Shown here piece after piece: positions 18,101 to 27,534 of a stretch of 32,879 bases of DNA; position 1 is the first letter of the stretch; each line of letters begins with the position of its first letter. Below the pieces are notes generated by a model, which had not been told where the DNA came from, searched no databases, and saw only the letters and a list, made by a program, of their open reading frames with translations. The translations under genes and the position numbers were made by a program. Source of the stretch: Methylophilaceae bacterium (GTDB taxonomy: Bacteria > Pseudomonadota > Gammaproteobacteria > Burkholderiales > Methylophilaceae); the NCBI GenBank assembly GCA_947451235.1, contig CANFZA010000017.1, forward strand, positions 1 through 32,879, written 5' to 3'.

Positions 18101-18669
18101 TGACTATTTTCTGAGGCAATGGCAATACGCTGTACTTCTAGATAAAAGCGCTCTGGAAACAGGTTTTTCCAGCCCGTAGCGTGTTTAGTGGCAAGCTCAA
18201 TATTATCTTGCAAACAAGCCTGACCGACATCGCCAGCTTGCGCACCTGAGAGCAAAATCAAGCCTTCTGTTCCACATTCAACAAACCATTCGCGCTTAAA
18301 TTCAGCCCGACCTCGATACTGGTTAGTTAAGAACGCACGACTTAATAATTGGCATAACAGCAAATAACCAGCTTGCGACTGGCATAACAATAGCAAGCGC
18401 GACGGTTGGTCGCGATTTTCAATATTTTCCAGCCAAATATCACAACCAATAATCGGCTTAATACCTTTACTGCGCGCCGCTTTGTAAAACTTGATGGCAC
18501 CGAACAGATTACTTAAATCTGTGAGCGCCAGCGCCGGAATTTTATCGGCCAGCGCTTGCTTTACATAGTCGTCAATACGCACAATACCATCCACAATGGA
18601 GTATTCACTGTGGCAGCGCAAATGGACAAATGCGGGGGTGTTTGAAGGTGGTGGATTGGTTTGCAGCAT
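15163..18669 (-). CDS. dnaE: DNA polymerase III subunit alpha
   Basis: This is the catalytic subunit of the replicative DNA polymerase. The N-terminal PHP domain starts with FVHLRCHSEYSIVDG. The palm carries the catalytic aspartates in PDFDIDF (Asp419, Asp421 and Asp423), preceded by GPGRGSGAGSVVAY. Next come the fingers with YRPGPMDLIPDF and YQEQVMQIAQ, the helix-hairpin-helix region with GFNKSHAAAYA, and a C-terminal OB-fold domain (IAGIVSGVRNRMTARGKMAIVGLDD in parts). At 1168 aa it has the length of DnaE1. The start is ATG at 18669, without a clear ribosome binding site. A 115-bp gap with the terminator of the upstream chpA gene precedes it, so it has its own promoter in or near that gap. 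Confidence 0.98.
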   Translation of the reverse strand: MLQTNPPPSNTPAFVHLRCHSEYSIVDGIVRIDDYVKQALADKIPALALTDLSNLFGAIKFYKAARSKGIKPIIGCDIWLENIENRDQPSRLLLLCQSQAGYLLLCQLLSRAFLTNQYRGRAEFKREWFVECGTEGLILLSGAQAGDVGQACLQDNIELATKHATGWKNLFPERFYLEVQRIAIASENSQLKSQQENYIHHVRGIANALKLPVVATHPIQFMTPDDFRAHEARTCISEGYILADTRRPKNFTVEQFFKTQADMAELFADMPEALSNSVEIAKRCNLSIVLGKNYLPNFPTPNNESLNEYLIAEARAGLAKRLAVLYPDESKRASQQAKYDARLDFETNVINQMGFAGYFLIVADFISWAKNNGVPVGPGRGSGAGSVVAYSLGITDLDPLEYNLLFERFLNPDRVSMPDFDIDFCQEGRDRVIDYVKQKYGLDAVSQIATFGTMAAKAVIRDVGRVLDLPFHFVDGISKLIPLELGITLTDALVKEPQLAERRENEEELRELLELALRLEGLVRNVGMHAGGVLISPGKISDFSPIYCQADGASLVSQYDKDDVEAVGLVKFDFLGLRTLTILELALVNANKQRAAEGLEPLAFATIPLNDKATFQLLKTANTTAVFQLESRGMKDMLKQAMPDCFEDIIALVALYRPGPMDLIPDFCRRKHGKQRVEYPHPLTEPILKETYGIAVYQEQVMQIAQVVAGYSLGGADLLRRAMGKKKKEEMDDQRKTFTEGAVKNNMTERQATELFDLLEKFAGYGFNKSHAAAYALVAYHTAYLKAHYPAAFLASTMSADMNNTDSVHIFYDDCAPNQIEVLPPDVNHSDFKFTPTSRKQILYGLGAVKGTGMAAIEVILQARRQDGPFLDLFDFCNRLDLRKVNRRVVESLIRAGAFDKLSADVNPSRNALLAGVAMAMAAAEQNSANSNQNSLFGELADKAANILPTVPSWTEQQRLQEEKAALGFYFSGHPYWAYQKDISQFVSTTLANLAPKEQPQLIAGIVSGVRNRMTARGKMAIVGLDDGTTRIEVVVGSDLLNQYQALLKDDQLIIVEGRVSNDEFSGGIRVNARKLHNLSGLRNSKASFLKISCNGQADAVKLKALLKPYCKSASDEARGCPVKVEYHNQSSKVELMLGNDWRVDLHDELIAGLTEWLSLSNVKILYN

Positions 18670-18741
18670 AAGGTGGATTTTACCTTATTTAGCGTGCTTT
18701 TTGAATGAAAAAGTAAAACACAGTGCGCGCAAACAGTTGCG

Positions 18742-18781
18742 AAAAACCGCCTGATTGTGAGTAACAATGAGGCAGGTTTTT
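18742..18781 (-). terminator. Terminator at the end of the pil-chp operon
   Basis: AAAAACC-GCCTGATTGT pairs with ACAATGAGGCAGGTTTTT through a stem with one mismatch and one bulge around loop GAGTA. On the minus strand it begins 3 nt after the chpA stop and ends in five T. It insulates dnaE from the chemosensory operon. Confidence 0.75.
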
Positions 18782-18783
18782 AA

Positions 18784-21700
18784 CTAATTATGCAGCAAAG
18801 CGTTCACTTGCTCTATTAGCGCATCATCTTGCACAGGCTTGCCCAAGAAGGCATTTACGCCTAACTCTTTGGCCACATTACGATGTTTTTCAGCGGTACG
18901 TGAGCTAATAATAATCAATGGAATGGCCGAAGTTTTTTCGTTATCACGCACATAACGCGAGAACTCAAAGCCATCCATACGCGGCATTTCAATGTCGGTT
19001 AAAATAATATCCGGCGTAAATAGTTGCAATTTCTGAATCGCATCCATGCCGTCATTAGCAGTAATCACCTCAAAGTTTTCACGCTCTAACACGCGTGAAA
19101 GTACTTTACGCATCGTCAGCGAATCATCGACGACTAAGGCAATTTTTTTCACTTGCTGTAACACTGGTTGCAGTACTGGCGCAGAAGTTGTCACTTTTAC
19201 TGCACCAATAGATAGCGCCTCGCGATTTGCCAATTGCACAGGGTTAATCACTAACACAATCGCGCCATCGCCCAACACCGTTGCGCCCATCATGCCTGGC
19301 ACACGCGCTAACTGCGTGCCCATTTGCTTCATCACCACCTCTTGGTTGCCCATAATTTCATCTACATGCAAGGCAGTTCTATAAGTACCGCTACGCAATA
19401 AAATCACCGGCGTATAAATATGGTGTTGCGCAAGATGATCCACATCGCCGATTAATTTAGATAAAAAGTATAAGGGGTAATCGTGCGTCGCCCAGTCTAT
19501 TTTATGCGCGGCATAAGCGGCGATCAAATCGGCTTGTTTTAACTTTTGCACCTGCTCAACCATCACCGAAGGAATCGCGAAGGTTTTATTGCCGACACGC
19601 ACCATCACCACTTGCGCCACTGAAAGCGTGACTGGTAAGTAAATATTAAATTTAGCGCCGGTGCCAAGCTCATTAGTTACGTCAATACGGCCGCTTAAAG
19701 CCGTAATATCATTGCGCACAGCATCTAAACCCACGCCACGACCTGAAATTTGCGAAACCTCATCTGCGGTAGTGAAGCCCGGTTCGAAAATAACTGCCAT
19801 CAAAGCTTGATCAGATAAAGATTGATCTGCGCTAATCAAGCCATTTTTAAGGGCTTTTTGCTGTACTTTATCCAGATTAATACCAGCGCCATCATCACTC
19901 ACGACCAGTGTAATTTCATCATTCTCTAAACTAACTTTAAGTTTGATTTGGCCAGTTTCTGGCTTACCAAGTTGTATACGCTGTTCAGTCGATTCCAAAC
20001 CATGCGCAACAGCATTGCGTAATAAATGTTCTAGCGGTGCGCCCATTTTATCTAGCACGCCACGATCCAGCTCAACCTCTTCGCCCTCAATGGTCATTTC
20101 AACAAGCTTATTCAGCTCTCTAGCAGTTTGCCGAACAATGCGCTGCAAGCGCTCTGAAATAGCCGCAAAAGGTAGCATACGCACACCCATCAAGCCTTTT
20201 TGCAATTCACGATTCATGCGGTTTTGCTGTTGTAAGGCGGCATCCGTCTGATCTAAATTAAGCAATAAGCCATTTTGAATGGTCGCCACGTCGTTCACGC
20301 TCTCGGCCATCATTCGCGTTAATTCTTGCAGACGGGTAAAGCGGTCAAACTCCAAGGGATCAAACGTTTCATTCGCTTCTTGCAACAAACTCATACGAGA
20401 CTGCATTTGCGTTTCAGCTTCAATTTCCAGCTCGCGCAAATAGCTGCGTAGGCGACTGATACTATCGGTTAAATCTGTAGAGGACTGCTTAAAGTTCTGC
20501 ATTTCTCTGTCCATCCGAGAACGCATAATCGACACTTCACCAGCCTCGTTAATCAGCCTATCAAGCACATCGGCACGCATGCGCAAGAACTGTGATTTAC
20601 GCGCTGAAGTTCGTGCAGGTACTGGGAGTTTTGTATCGGCATCATCAAGCTGGGCATCAGTTTTAACATCACCAGCAATCGCTTCAAGCATGTAGGAAAT
20701 ATTATCGAACTCAACGAACATTTCATCAAAATCAGCTAAGGTGACTTGCTGTTTAAGTGCGCGAATAACGCGATCTTCCATACTGTGAACGCTATCACCA
20801 ATTTCTGACTGACCAGCCATGCGTGCACTGCCTTTAAGCGTATGCAGCGCACGTTGTAGAGAATCCGAATAGTCACCCGCCTCTGGATGAGTGCGCCAAC
20901 CGCGCAAATCACGTCCTAATTGTGGGACTAATTCTCGGGCTTCTTCTACAAACAAACCAAGCAATTCTTGGTCAACAGCCAAATCTCTAAGTTGCTTGGC
21001 TTGTGCTTTTGCTTCTGCTTTTACTTTAGCTTGCGCAGCAACATTCATGGCTTCTTGCACAGCTTTCGGCACAAGGTCTATAGCTTCTGTCAGCTGTATT
21101 TTTGGTTCAGAATCTTGACCCAACTCTAGCACCGCTGCTGCAGCTTCGTTGGTGGCTAAGGCTTGCATTACCGCAGTTGATCTGGCTAAAGCCTGAATTA
21201 GCGCGCGCGTAGATTTAGGATTTTTCAGTGCTGTCGCTCTTTCTAAACCATCGGCCAGCGCTTTAACAACGTTGCCATACAATGCAATGTGTTGCTCGGT
21301 CCAATCGCTAGTATGGGCATCTAGCCAATACTCTAAAGCGCGCGATAAATCACCAGTAGGCTTAAAGCCAGCGGTAAGTGCATTGCTACCTAAAGTATGT
21401 GCGGCGCGAGAACTCGCCTCTGACGGCAATTCATTGGTGTTGGCAAGTAATGCTTGCTGTGCCGCCATTAAAGTTTGTAAATGTTGTTGTGCTTCCGCCA
21501 AAAAAATATTGAAGAATGCACGGCTTAATGTACGCGTACCGCCTATAAGCACTTCCTCTTTTTGAGGTTTCGGCTTGATTTCAGCCAAGCTCTGCTCAAA
21601 CGCTTGCTCGAGCGCTGCCGCTTCTTTTTGGTAACCGCTAGGGTTTAACGTAACCATTTGCTTGGCTTGCAATTCTGCAACCCAAGTGGCGAAAGCCGCG

Positions 21701-23835
21701 CTTACTTTTTCAATAAAACCTAGCAGTGGGATGGTAGGAAATGCTTTGTGTTCCATCACCAAATTAAGTAGCTTTTCGACCGCCCAAGCGACATCGCTCA
21801 TCGCTGATAAGCCAACCGTGCGACCACTGCCCTTTAGCGTATGGTAAGCGCGGCGAACTTCAGCTAGCGCCTCACTATCAGTTGCATTCACACGTAAAGT
21901 TTGTAGATTTTGCGCTAAGCTGGCTAATACTTCTTCAACTTCCGTTAAGAAAATATCTTGTAACTCAGTATCAAACGCCCTGTCTGTCAGGTCCTGCGAA
22001 GCCGTCATTACATCATTTTGACTGTTTGCGATGTCGGCAACTTCGGCATGTGGCACATTCAAATCTGCTGCATCTGCGTCAATTTCAGCTAGAGTATTAT
22101 CTGCTTCAACCGTTGAGCTAGACACCTCTACAATTGGCACTAAACCCTGCGCTAACTCTTGCAATGCCTCAGATAATGCAAGTTCAGTTTCAGCGCGTAC
22201 ACTAGGCAATTCTTCAGTATATAAGCCTAATACGCTCAAACTATTCGCCAATAACTCATATTTTGAGTGATTAAGCGTACTAGCATCATCACCTTTAAAG
22301 TTTTCTACATAAACAGCACTTAATTGGGCGATAGATTTTGGAATTGGCATTTCCAGCATATCGAATGCCGCAACAATTTGCTGTAAAGGTAAGGTTGTTT
22401 CCTCTAACACAGCCGCATTGGCTGAATCTCTAAAATAGGTATCCAAGGCAGTTTCAGCCAGTTTCAAGGCAGCAATAATTTGCTTCGCCACGGCTTGTAT
22501 TACGCTAGCATCTAAATTAGCCGTTGCAAAGGCTGCTAGTGCAGGCGCTAAAGCAATGCCATCTAAAATAGACTGTAGACGGGCCGTTTGAGTCGCTAGT
22601 TTTTGCTGCGTTTCAGCCTCTATTCGCTGATAATTCTGGCACACATATTCCAGCAAATTAAATGAAGCCGCAATCTCTATTAAGCTAGCTTCGTTGATGA
22701 CGACTTTGCCAGATTGCATGGCCTGCACGGTGGCGTGTATGGTATTAAATAGCTGCGAAACATTTTGATGACTCAGACTTTGCAATAATGCAGCTAAATG
22801 CTCAAGCTTAGCCAAAAATGTTACAAAGTAATCACTGCCTAAATCAACGTTAGCCGAGGCATCGATATTAGACCAAAAATCTTTTAGGCTAGGCAAATCA
22901 GCGCTTAACTGCGCTAAAGCTGCACGTTCGGAGGCTGATACTTCATCAGTTTGGTCAGATTTATGATGGATAGGCAATACCATGTCCAACTCAAACAAAT
23001 CTTTAACACTATTAATCGTGTCACTGCTTCTATCACTAAGCGCCACGTAATAAAGCGCATCGCGTAATAATTGCGTAGGTGCTTTCACCTCACCGGTCGA
23101 CATACTTCGCAATTGCTGATCAAGTCTGCGGCATAGCTTTTTTGCGCCATTATTGGCGGCAATGCTTTCTTGCGCTAAAGCATCCGTAAACGCTGTTGCA
23201 ACCCACCAAAGCGTTTTTTGTGCGTTTTTTTGTTGCACTTGCTGCACGTTTGAAATGGACCCGCGCATTTTATCAAGCGCGATAGCGCTCTTAGTCAGCA
23301 GCCAATCTAACAGTGACTTTTGAAAAATAACGCGCTGATCTGCAACAAAAATAGGCACTGCCGACTCTTCTATCGGATTACTGACTAAGTGCTTAGGCGC
23401 GCTGTAGCTAGTATCTGGATAAAATAAATCACTAATCTCTAATGACTCACCTTGCAGCTCAACTAATGGCTTTAAGCTTTCGTAAAGTTTAGTCGGTGTA
23501 TCGGGCATGCCATTTAATAGATCTTGCAAGTAACGCGACAACGTATCAATCGCATGGATTAAATCCGCCATGATGCTTTTGCTGACTGGAATTTGTTGCT
23601 TTTCCAACTTACTGGTGAGCTTCTCAATTTCTGAGCAATAACGCTTGCATCCTTCAAGGCCAACCATATCCAGCGCACCACTTACCTGATATAAATGGGC
23701 GGTGGTAAAACGCAATGACGCGTACTCTTCTGGCTTTTCACTCACCACCATAAAACTATCAAGCACTTTTTTAAGTGATTGATCAATTTCATCTTTTACC
23801 CAAGATAAAGGGCCAATATCAAATGCTTCAGGCAT
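18784..23835 (-). CDS. chpA: Hybrid chemotaxis histidine kinase ChpA/PilL of the type IV pilus system
   Basis: This is the CheA-like kinase that controls twitching motility and pilus-linked surface responses. The 1683 aa hold several phosphotransfer domains: a degenerate one near the N-terminus (AHLYQVSGAL, His47), a canonical one at YHTLKGSG (His665), a degenerate one at AHTLGSNA (His813) and a canonical one at LHTLKGSARM (His998). After a P3-like helical region come the kinase N-box LRNAVAHGLE (Asn1274), DDGAGI and GRGVGLDAV, a CheW-like domain, and a C-terminal receiver with Asp1614 (IILTDIEMPRMDG). ATG at 23835 has GAGG 7 nt upstream. The gene follows pilJ by 72 bp with no pilK between. 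It is shorter than the Pseudomonas protein and has fewer recognisable Hpt domains. The older name is pilL. Confidence 0.96.
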   Translation of the reverse strand: MPEAFDIGPLSWVKDEIDQSLKKVLDSFMVVSEKPEEYASLRFTTAHLYQVSGALDMVGLEGCKRYCSEIEKLTSKLEKQQIPVSKSIMADLIHAIDTLSRYLQDLLNGMPDTPTKLYESLKPLVELQGESLEISDLFYPDTSYSAPKHLVSNPIEESAVPIFVADQRVIFQKSLLDWLLTKSAIALDKMRGSISNVQQVQQKNAQKTLWWVATAFTDALAQESIAANNGAKKLCRRLDQQLRSMSTGEVKAPTQLLRDALYYVALSDRSSDTINSVKDLFELDMVLPIHHKSDQTDEVSASERAALAQLSADLPSLKDFWSNIDASANVDLGSDYFVTFLAKLEHLAALLQSLSHQNVSQLFNTIHATVQAMQSGKVVINEASLIEIAASFNLLEYVCQNYQRIEAETQQKLATQTARLQSILDGIALAPALAAFATANLDASVIQAVAKQIIAALKLAETALDTYFRDSANAAVLEETTLPLQQIVAAFDMLEMPIPKSIAQLSAVYVENFKGDDASTLNHSKYELLANSLSVLGLYTEELPSVRAETELALSEALQELAQGLVPIVEVSSSTVEADNTLAEIDADAADLNVPHAEVADIANSQNDVMTASQDLTDRAFDTELQDIFLTEVEEVLASLAQNLQTLRVNATDSEALAEVRRAYHTLKGSGRTVGLSAMSDVAWAVEKLLNLVMEHKAFPTIPLLGFIEKVSAAFATWVAELQAKQMVTLNPSGYQKEAAALEQAFEQSLAEIKPKPQKEEVLIGGTRTLSRAFFNIFLAEAQQHLQTLMAAQQALLANTNELPSEASSRAAHTLGSNALTAGFKPTGDLSRALEYWLDAHTSDWTEQHIALYGNVVKALADGLERATALKNPKSTRALIQALARSTAVMQALATNEAAAAVLELGQDSEPKIQLTEAIDLVPKAVQEAMNVAAQAKVKAEAKAQAKQLRDLAVDQELLGLFVEEARELVPQLGRDLRGWRTHPEAGDYSDSLQRALHTLKGSARMAGQSEIGDSVHSMEDRVIRALKQQVTLADFDEMFVEFDNISYMLEAIAGDVKTDAQLDDADTKLPVPARTSARKSQFLRMRADVLDRLINEAGEVSIMRSRMDREMQNFKQSSTDLTDSISRLRSYLRELEIEAETQMQSRMSLLQEANETFDPLEFDRFTRLQELTRMMAESVNDVATIQNGLLLNLDQTDAALQQQNRMNRELQKGLMGVRMLPFAAISERLQRIVRQTARELNKLVEMTIEGEEVELDRGVLDKMGAPLEHLLRNAVAHGLESTEQRIQLGKPETGQIKLKVSLENDEITLVVSDDGAGINLDKVQQKALKNGLISADQSLSDQALMAVIFEPGFTTADEVSQISGRGVGLDAVRNDITALSGRIDVTNELGTGAKFNIYLPVTLSVAQVVMVRVGNKTFAIPSVMVEQVQKLKQADLIAAYAAHKIDWATHDYPLYFLSKLIGDVDHLAQHHIYTPVILLRSGTYRTALHVDEIMGNQEVVMKQMGTQLARVPGMMGATVLGDGAIVLVINPVQLANREALSIGAVKVTTSAPVLQPVLQQVKKIALVVDDSLTMRKVLSRVLERENFEVITANDGMDAIQKLQLFTPDIILTDIEMPRMDGFEFSRYVRDNEKTSAIPLIIISSRTAEKHRNVAKELGVNAFLGKPVQDDALIEQVNALLHN

Positions 23836-23907
23836 TATTTGCCCTCATATTATTTTGCGATATTCTTATACAAAAATCTTTGAATGCCATTTGTAAAACC
23901 GCAGCGA

Positions 23908-25668
23908 CTAAAGTTTAAAACCAGCCACAGAAGAGCGCAACTCTTCCGCAAGCGAAGTCAGCTGACCCACAGAATCAGCCGTCAATTTTGTACCTTCAGA
24001 AGTTTGCGTCGTAATCTCCTGAATCAACTGCATATTATTCGCAACGGTAGTGGCTGATTCGGTCTGCGCATCGGTTGCGGCTGAAATAGATTGAATCAAG
24101 CGCGCCAAATTATTGGTCACGAACTCAATCTCAGACAAGGCTTTACCAGCAGCATCTGCAACACGTGCACCCTCAACCACACCCTCGGTACTTTTCTCCA
24201 TCGCCGCCACCGCACCATGCGTATCAGTTTGAATGGTTTTAACAATGGCACTAATTTGCTTAGTTGCTTCTGATGAACGCTCAGCTAAGCGCTGAACCTC
24301 TTCTGCAACTACTGTAAAGCCTCGACCGGCTTCACCCGCTGAGGCCGCCTGAATCGCCGCGTTTAGCGCCAAAATATTAGTTTGCTCAGTAATATCTGAA
24401 ATCAACTCTACAATTTCACTAATTTCTTGCGAACTTTCACCCAAGCGTTTGATTCGTTTAGAAGTTTCTTGAATCTGTGTGCGAATTTCATTCATTCCGG
24501 CAATGGTATTTTGTACCGCTTGCGAGCCCTGATTAGCCGCTTCTAATGAGCGTTGCGCCACTTGTGAAGCCTGTGACGCATTACTTGAAACCTGCAAAAT
24601 AGAACGCGTCATATCGGTAACCGCATCTGTGGTTTGCATAATTTGCTCTGACTGCATTTCAGCCGCGCTTAATAAACGCGTTGAAGTGCCTTGCGCCACT
24701 GAGGTAGCTGACGTTACCTGCTCAGTGGCACGGTTAATCTCAACCACTAAATCTCGCAAACTATCAATGGTGTAATTAATAGAGTCGGCAATAGCACCGG
24801 TAATACTGTCGCGCACTTGTGCTTTAACGGTTAAGTCGCCATCCGCTAAATCACCCATTTCATCCAACAACTGTAAAACAGCCGCTTGGTTACTTTGGCC
24901 TTCTTGCGCTAACTGCTCAGTTAAAGAGGTCGATTTAACGTTTTGCTTTTTACCTGAAAAATACATGAAAAGTAATAACCACAAGCCTAAAAATACCAAG
25001 CCGATTAATACGATGTTAATAAACGTTGTTTTAGAATTAATTAGCGCCTTATTTTGCTGAGCAATCGCCAAACTAAAAGCGCTACCGGCTTGCTTTGTTG
25101 CCTCAAAGGCTACAGTTAAATCAGATAATGGGGCAGAAGCAGACACGGTACCCAGTGGTAAAGATGGAATATAGCGAGTATTGGCCACTAGATAGAAGTT
25201 TTCGCCAGCTTTAATCAAGCCTTCTAGGGGTGCTTTTAAGCTATTGTTATCTAAATTTTTACGCCAGTAAGCAGAGCGCTCTTTAAATGCAGCCTCAGAC
25301 TTTGCTGCATTGGCGAGTGCTTTATCTCGCTTTTCGGTATTAAAATTAGATGAGGCTACATAAGCTTCGTTGTATGAAGCAAACGCATCTAAGGGATACA
25401 TAGGCGGCGGAGTCGTTTCACCTAATAAGTTTTGATATTCTTTTAAGGTATTGTAAATCGGGCCATTGACTCGAACTTCACTAATCACCCAAAAGCTCAA
25501 CATGGTGAAAATTAAAAATGAAATCATTTGCAAAAACAGTTGGCGGTAACCCGCAGCCAAACCACCAGAACTTGATGTATTTGAAGCACTGCCTTTACTT
25601 TTGAGCTTATTCAAAAATTCACTCATTTGCAGCGGCAAACTTTTGATAATCGCTAAATTTAATGCCAT
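23908..25668 (-). CDS. pilJ: Methyl-accepting chemotaxis protein PilJ
   Basis: This is the transmembrane chemoreceptor of the pilus chemosensory array. The N-terminal cytoplasmic segment (1-43) is followed by TM1 (about 44-64), a periplasmic sensor region of about 150 residues starting [20 protein letters not shown]2 (about 216-237), a HAMP-like linker and the signalling domain with its tip region [20 protein letters not shown] and [11 protein letters not shown]. At 586 aa it is shorter than the roughly 680-aa PilJ of Pseudomonas, and the periplasmic part seems to hold one PilJ-type module. The start is ATG at 25668 with GGGG upstream; ATG at 25626 is possible but has no ribosome binding site. 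A 192-bp gap separates it from pilI, so an extra promoter is possible. Confidence 0.93.
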   Translation of the reverse strand: MALNLAIIKSLPLQMSEFLNKLKSKGSASNTSSSGGLAAGYRQLFLQMISFLIFTMLSFWVISEVRVNGPIYNTLKEYQNLLGETTPPPMYPLDAFASYNEAYVASSNFNTEKRDKALANAAKSEAAFKERSAYWRKNLDNNSLKAPLEGLIKAGENFYLVANTRYIPSLPLGTVSASAPLSDLTVAFEATKQAGSAFSLAIAQQNKALINSKTTFINIVLIGLVFLGLWLLLFMYFSGKKQNVKSTSLTEQLAQEGQSNQAAVLQLLDEMGDLADGDLTVKAQVRDSITGAIADSINYTIDSLRDLVVEINRATEQVTSATSVAQGTSTRLLSAAEMQSEQIMQTTDAVTDMTRSILQVSSNASQASQVAQRSLEAANQGSQAVQNTIAGMNEIRTQIQETSKRIKRLGESSQEISEIVELISDITEQTNILALNAAIQAASAGEAGRGFTVVAEEVQRLAERSSEATKQISAIVKTIQTDTHGAVAAMEKSTEGVVEGARVADAAGKALSEIEFVTNNLARLIQSISAATDAQTESATTVANNMQLIQEITTQTSEGTKLTADSVGQLTSLAEELRSSVAGFKL

Positions 25669-25860
25669 TTAAAACCCCAATCCACAAAACTAATATGCTT
25701 GATAAAAGCTATAACAATAATTGCCAACCTTTTGCTGTTGCTTGCCAATTATTACGTATTCACTATTTTATATTTAACAATTACAAGATTTATTACTTGA
25801 AAACTTCATCCTAAATTTGCACTCGGATTTAGCGTCCAATCTTAACGAAACGGCAAGTCA

Positions 25861-26382
25861 TCAAATAGCAGGTTGGTTAAAAGCTTTATCCTTAACCAAG
25901 TCAACTATATCAAACTCAAGCCATGTTTTATTATCACTGTCTTCGTAAACCAGCTTACTAAAAGCGAGAATCTCATCGCTAGCAGAAGGCTTTAATGCCA
26001 TCACATCAATACTACGTAAACCAATCAAATTTTCAACTAATACAGCAGCTTGTGTGGTCGTCTCCGAGTTAATCAAAATAATCCTATTGTTAGCTGATTT
26101 TGGCGTTGGAGGCATGCCCATAAATTGCGCTAAATCAGTCACGTTATACAAATTACCACGCACGTTAGCGACACCCAAAAACCAAGCTTGTGTTAATGGA
26201 ACTGGCTGTAAAGGCGGCACTGGTAACACCTCAGTCACATCTTTAAGATTGATCAGCACATTATTTGCGCCTACCGTCACGCCTAAACGCGAGCTGGCAG
26301 CTGTACTGCCATGCGAAGCCGCCTCTTTTAACTTTAAAAGAATTGACTCTTGGAATTCACGTAAATTGGAGGATTTAGCCAC
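25861..26382 (-). CDS. pilI: CheW-like coupling protein PilI
   Basis: This cytoplasmic CheW-domain scaffold links the PilJ receptor to the ChpA kinase. The 173-aa protein is a single CheW domain: the first part has RLGVTVGANNVLINLKDVTEV, read here as VGANNVLINLKDV, then the typical LTQAWFLGVANVRGNLYNVTDL region with the conserved NVRG, and RIILINSETTTQAAVLVENL. The start is GTG at 26382 with no strong ribosome binding site. It lies 157 bp downstream of pilH, an unusually wide gap for this operon, and 192 bp upstream of pilJ. Position and domain make the assignment secure. Confidence 0.93.
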   Translation of the reverse strand: MAKSSNLREFQESILLKLKEAASHGSTAASSRLGVTVGANNVLINLKDVTEVLPVPPLQPVPLTQAWFLGVANVRGNLYNVTDLAQFMGMPPTPKSANNRIILINSETTTQAAVLVENLIGLRSIDVMALKPSASDEILAFSKLVYEDSDNKTWLEFDIVDLVKDKAFNQPAI

Positions 26383-26539
26383 GATTATTCAATCATTAAT
26401 GTCAAAGAGATATTAGAGTCAAAAAAGATGTCTCGAGTAATATTCAAACCGTCACATGTTGACGTGCCATTAATAAACCTACAGTAAAGAAAATCAGCAC
26501 GAAAATGAGGTCTATTTACTGTAAAGTAAAATATCAAAA

Positions 26540-26905
26540 TTAACCTAGCGTATTAATTAAATTAAGCAAATCAGCGCTCACTACAGGTTTGGTAATGCAG
26601 GCTTTAGCGCCCATTTTCATAGCCCAAGCTAAATCCGTTGCCTGCGACTTTCCTGTACATAAAATCACTGGAATATGCGTGGTTTTGGGGTCTTTCGTCA
26701 ACGTGCGCGTCACCTGAAAGCCTGACAACCCCGGCATGACCACATCGCATAACACTAAATCTGGTGGATTAAGCGCAACTTTAGCTAAACAATCTTCACC
26801 ATTTTCAGCGCCAAAAACAATAAAACCAGCCGTTTCCAATAACTCAGTTAAAAAGAACCGGTCTGTTGCAGAATCATCAACCACTAAAATTGTTTTGATC
26901 GCCAT
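26540..26905 (-). CDS. pilH: Twitching motility response regulator PilH
   Basis: This is a stand-alone CheY-like receiver of 121 aa that accepts phosphate from ChpA and acts on pilus retraction control or as a phosphate sink. Conserved residues are the acidic pair in LVVDDS (Asp10, Asp11), the phospho-acceptor Asp54 in DLVLCDVVMPGLSG, Thr in ILCTGK and the Lys in ITKPV. It begins with ATG at 26905, two bases after the pilG stop codon, so the two are tightly coupled. The start has no need of its own promoter. Confidence 0.94.
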   Translation of the reverse strand: MAIKTILVVDDSATDRFFLTELLETAGFIVFGAENGEDCLAKVALNPPDLVLCDVVMPGLSGFQVTRTLTKDPKTTHIPVILCTGKSQATDLAWAMKMGAKACITKPVVSADLLNLINTLG

Positions 26906-26907
26906 GC

Positions 26908-27351
26908 CTATTCTTCCTCTTGTTTGTTAATTCGACTAATCGCCGCATAAGTTTGCACTGCATCAATCAAGGTTTCTTTTGTGAATGGTTTGGTCAGGTA
27001 TTGGTCAGAACCCACCATGCGACCGCGCGCACGGTCAAATAAACCATCTTTGCTAGAAAGCATAATGACTGGGGTAGACTTATAACGGGCATTACGTTTG
27101 ATAAGTGAACAAGTTTGGTAGCCATCAAGCCTAGGCATCATGATATCAACGAAAATTAAATCAGGGTGTTCATTGGATATTTTAGCCAAAGCATCAAAGC
27201 CATCTTCAGCTAAAATCACTTCACACCCTGAGGCTTTAAGAAATATCTCAGCGCTACGACGTATGGTATTACTGTCGTCAATTACCATCACTTTCATGGA
27301 TAATAATTGGTCTTTCGTTAACTTTTCTTGACTTGGCTTTTCTTGACTCAC
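26908..27351 (-). CDS. pilG: Twitching motility response regulator PilG
   Basis: This CheY-like receiver is known in Pseudomonas to promote pilus extension and raise cAMP. Receiver residues are the acidic pair in VMVIDDS (Asp25, Asp26), phospho-acceptor Asp69 in DLIFVDIMMPRLDG, Ser in VIMLSS and Lys in LTKPF. The start chosen is GTG at 27351, because AAGGGAG lies 7 nt upstream; a TTG at 27357 would sit against that motif, and ATG at 27297 has no ribosome binding site. It is the first gene of the minus-strand pil-chp operon and stands divergent from the FIST gene. Confidence 0.93.
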   Translation of the reverse strand: MSQEKPSQEKLTKDQLLSMKVMVIDDSNTIRRSAEIFLKASGCEVILAEDGFDALAKISNEHPDLIFVDIMMPRLDGYQTCSLIKRNARYKSTPVIMLSSKDGLFDRARGRMVGSDQYLTKPFTKETLIDAVQTYAAISRINKQEEE

Positions 27352-27420
27352 CAGCAAGCTCCCTTAATATTTATGCGACTTAAACCCAGATGCAAGTTGA
27401 TTGCGTCAATTATGAGTCAT

Positions 27421-27448
27421 TTTATATATAGAATCACTTTATAGGCAA
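27421..27448 (-). promoter_or_regulatory. Candidate promoter of the pilGHIJ-chpA operon
   Basis: On the minus strand TTGCCT (27443-27448) and TATAAA (27421-27426) are separated by 16 bp, resembling a sigma-70 promoter. Transcription would start about 60 nt before the pilG GTG. Other AT-rich hexamer pairs in this gap are possible. Confidence 0.35.
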
Positions 27449-27534
27449 TACTATTGTTTGTTTTAAAAATTATGCGCTTTTACACACAATACTAGTGTGC
27501 TATTTTATAATCAAATATGATACTTTGTTAAAAA

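Noticed and set aside
26451-26530. Short inverted repeats in the pilH-pilI gap (CGTCA/TGACG and TACAGTAAA/TTTACTGTA)
   Set aside because: Stems are short or widely spaced and no consequence can be assigned; they are mentioned only as possible reasons for the wide gap.
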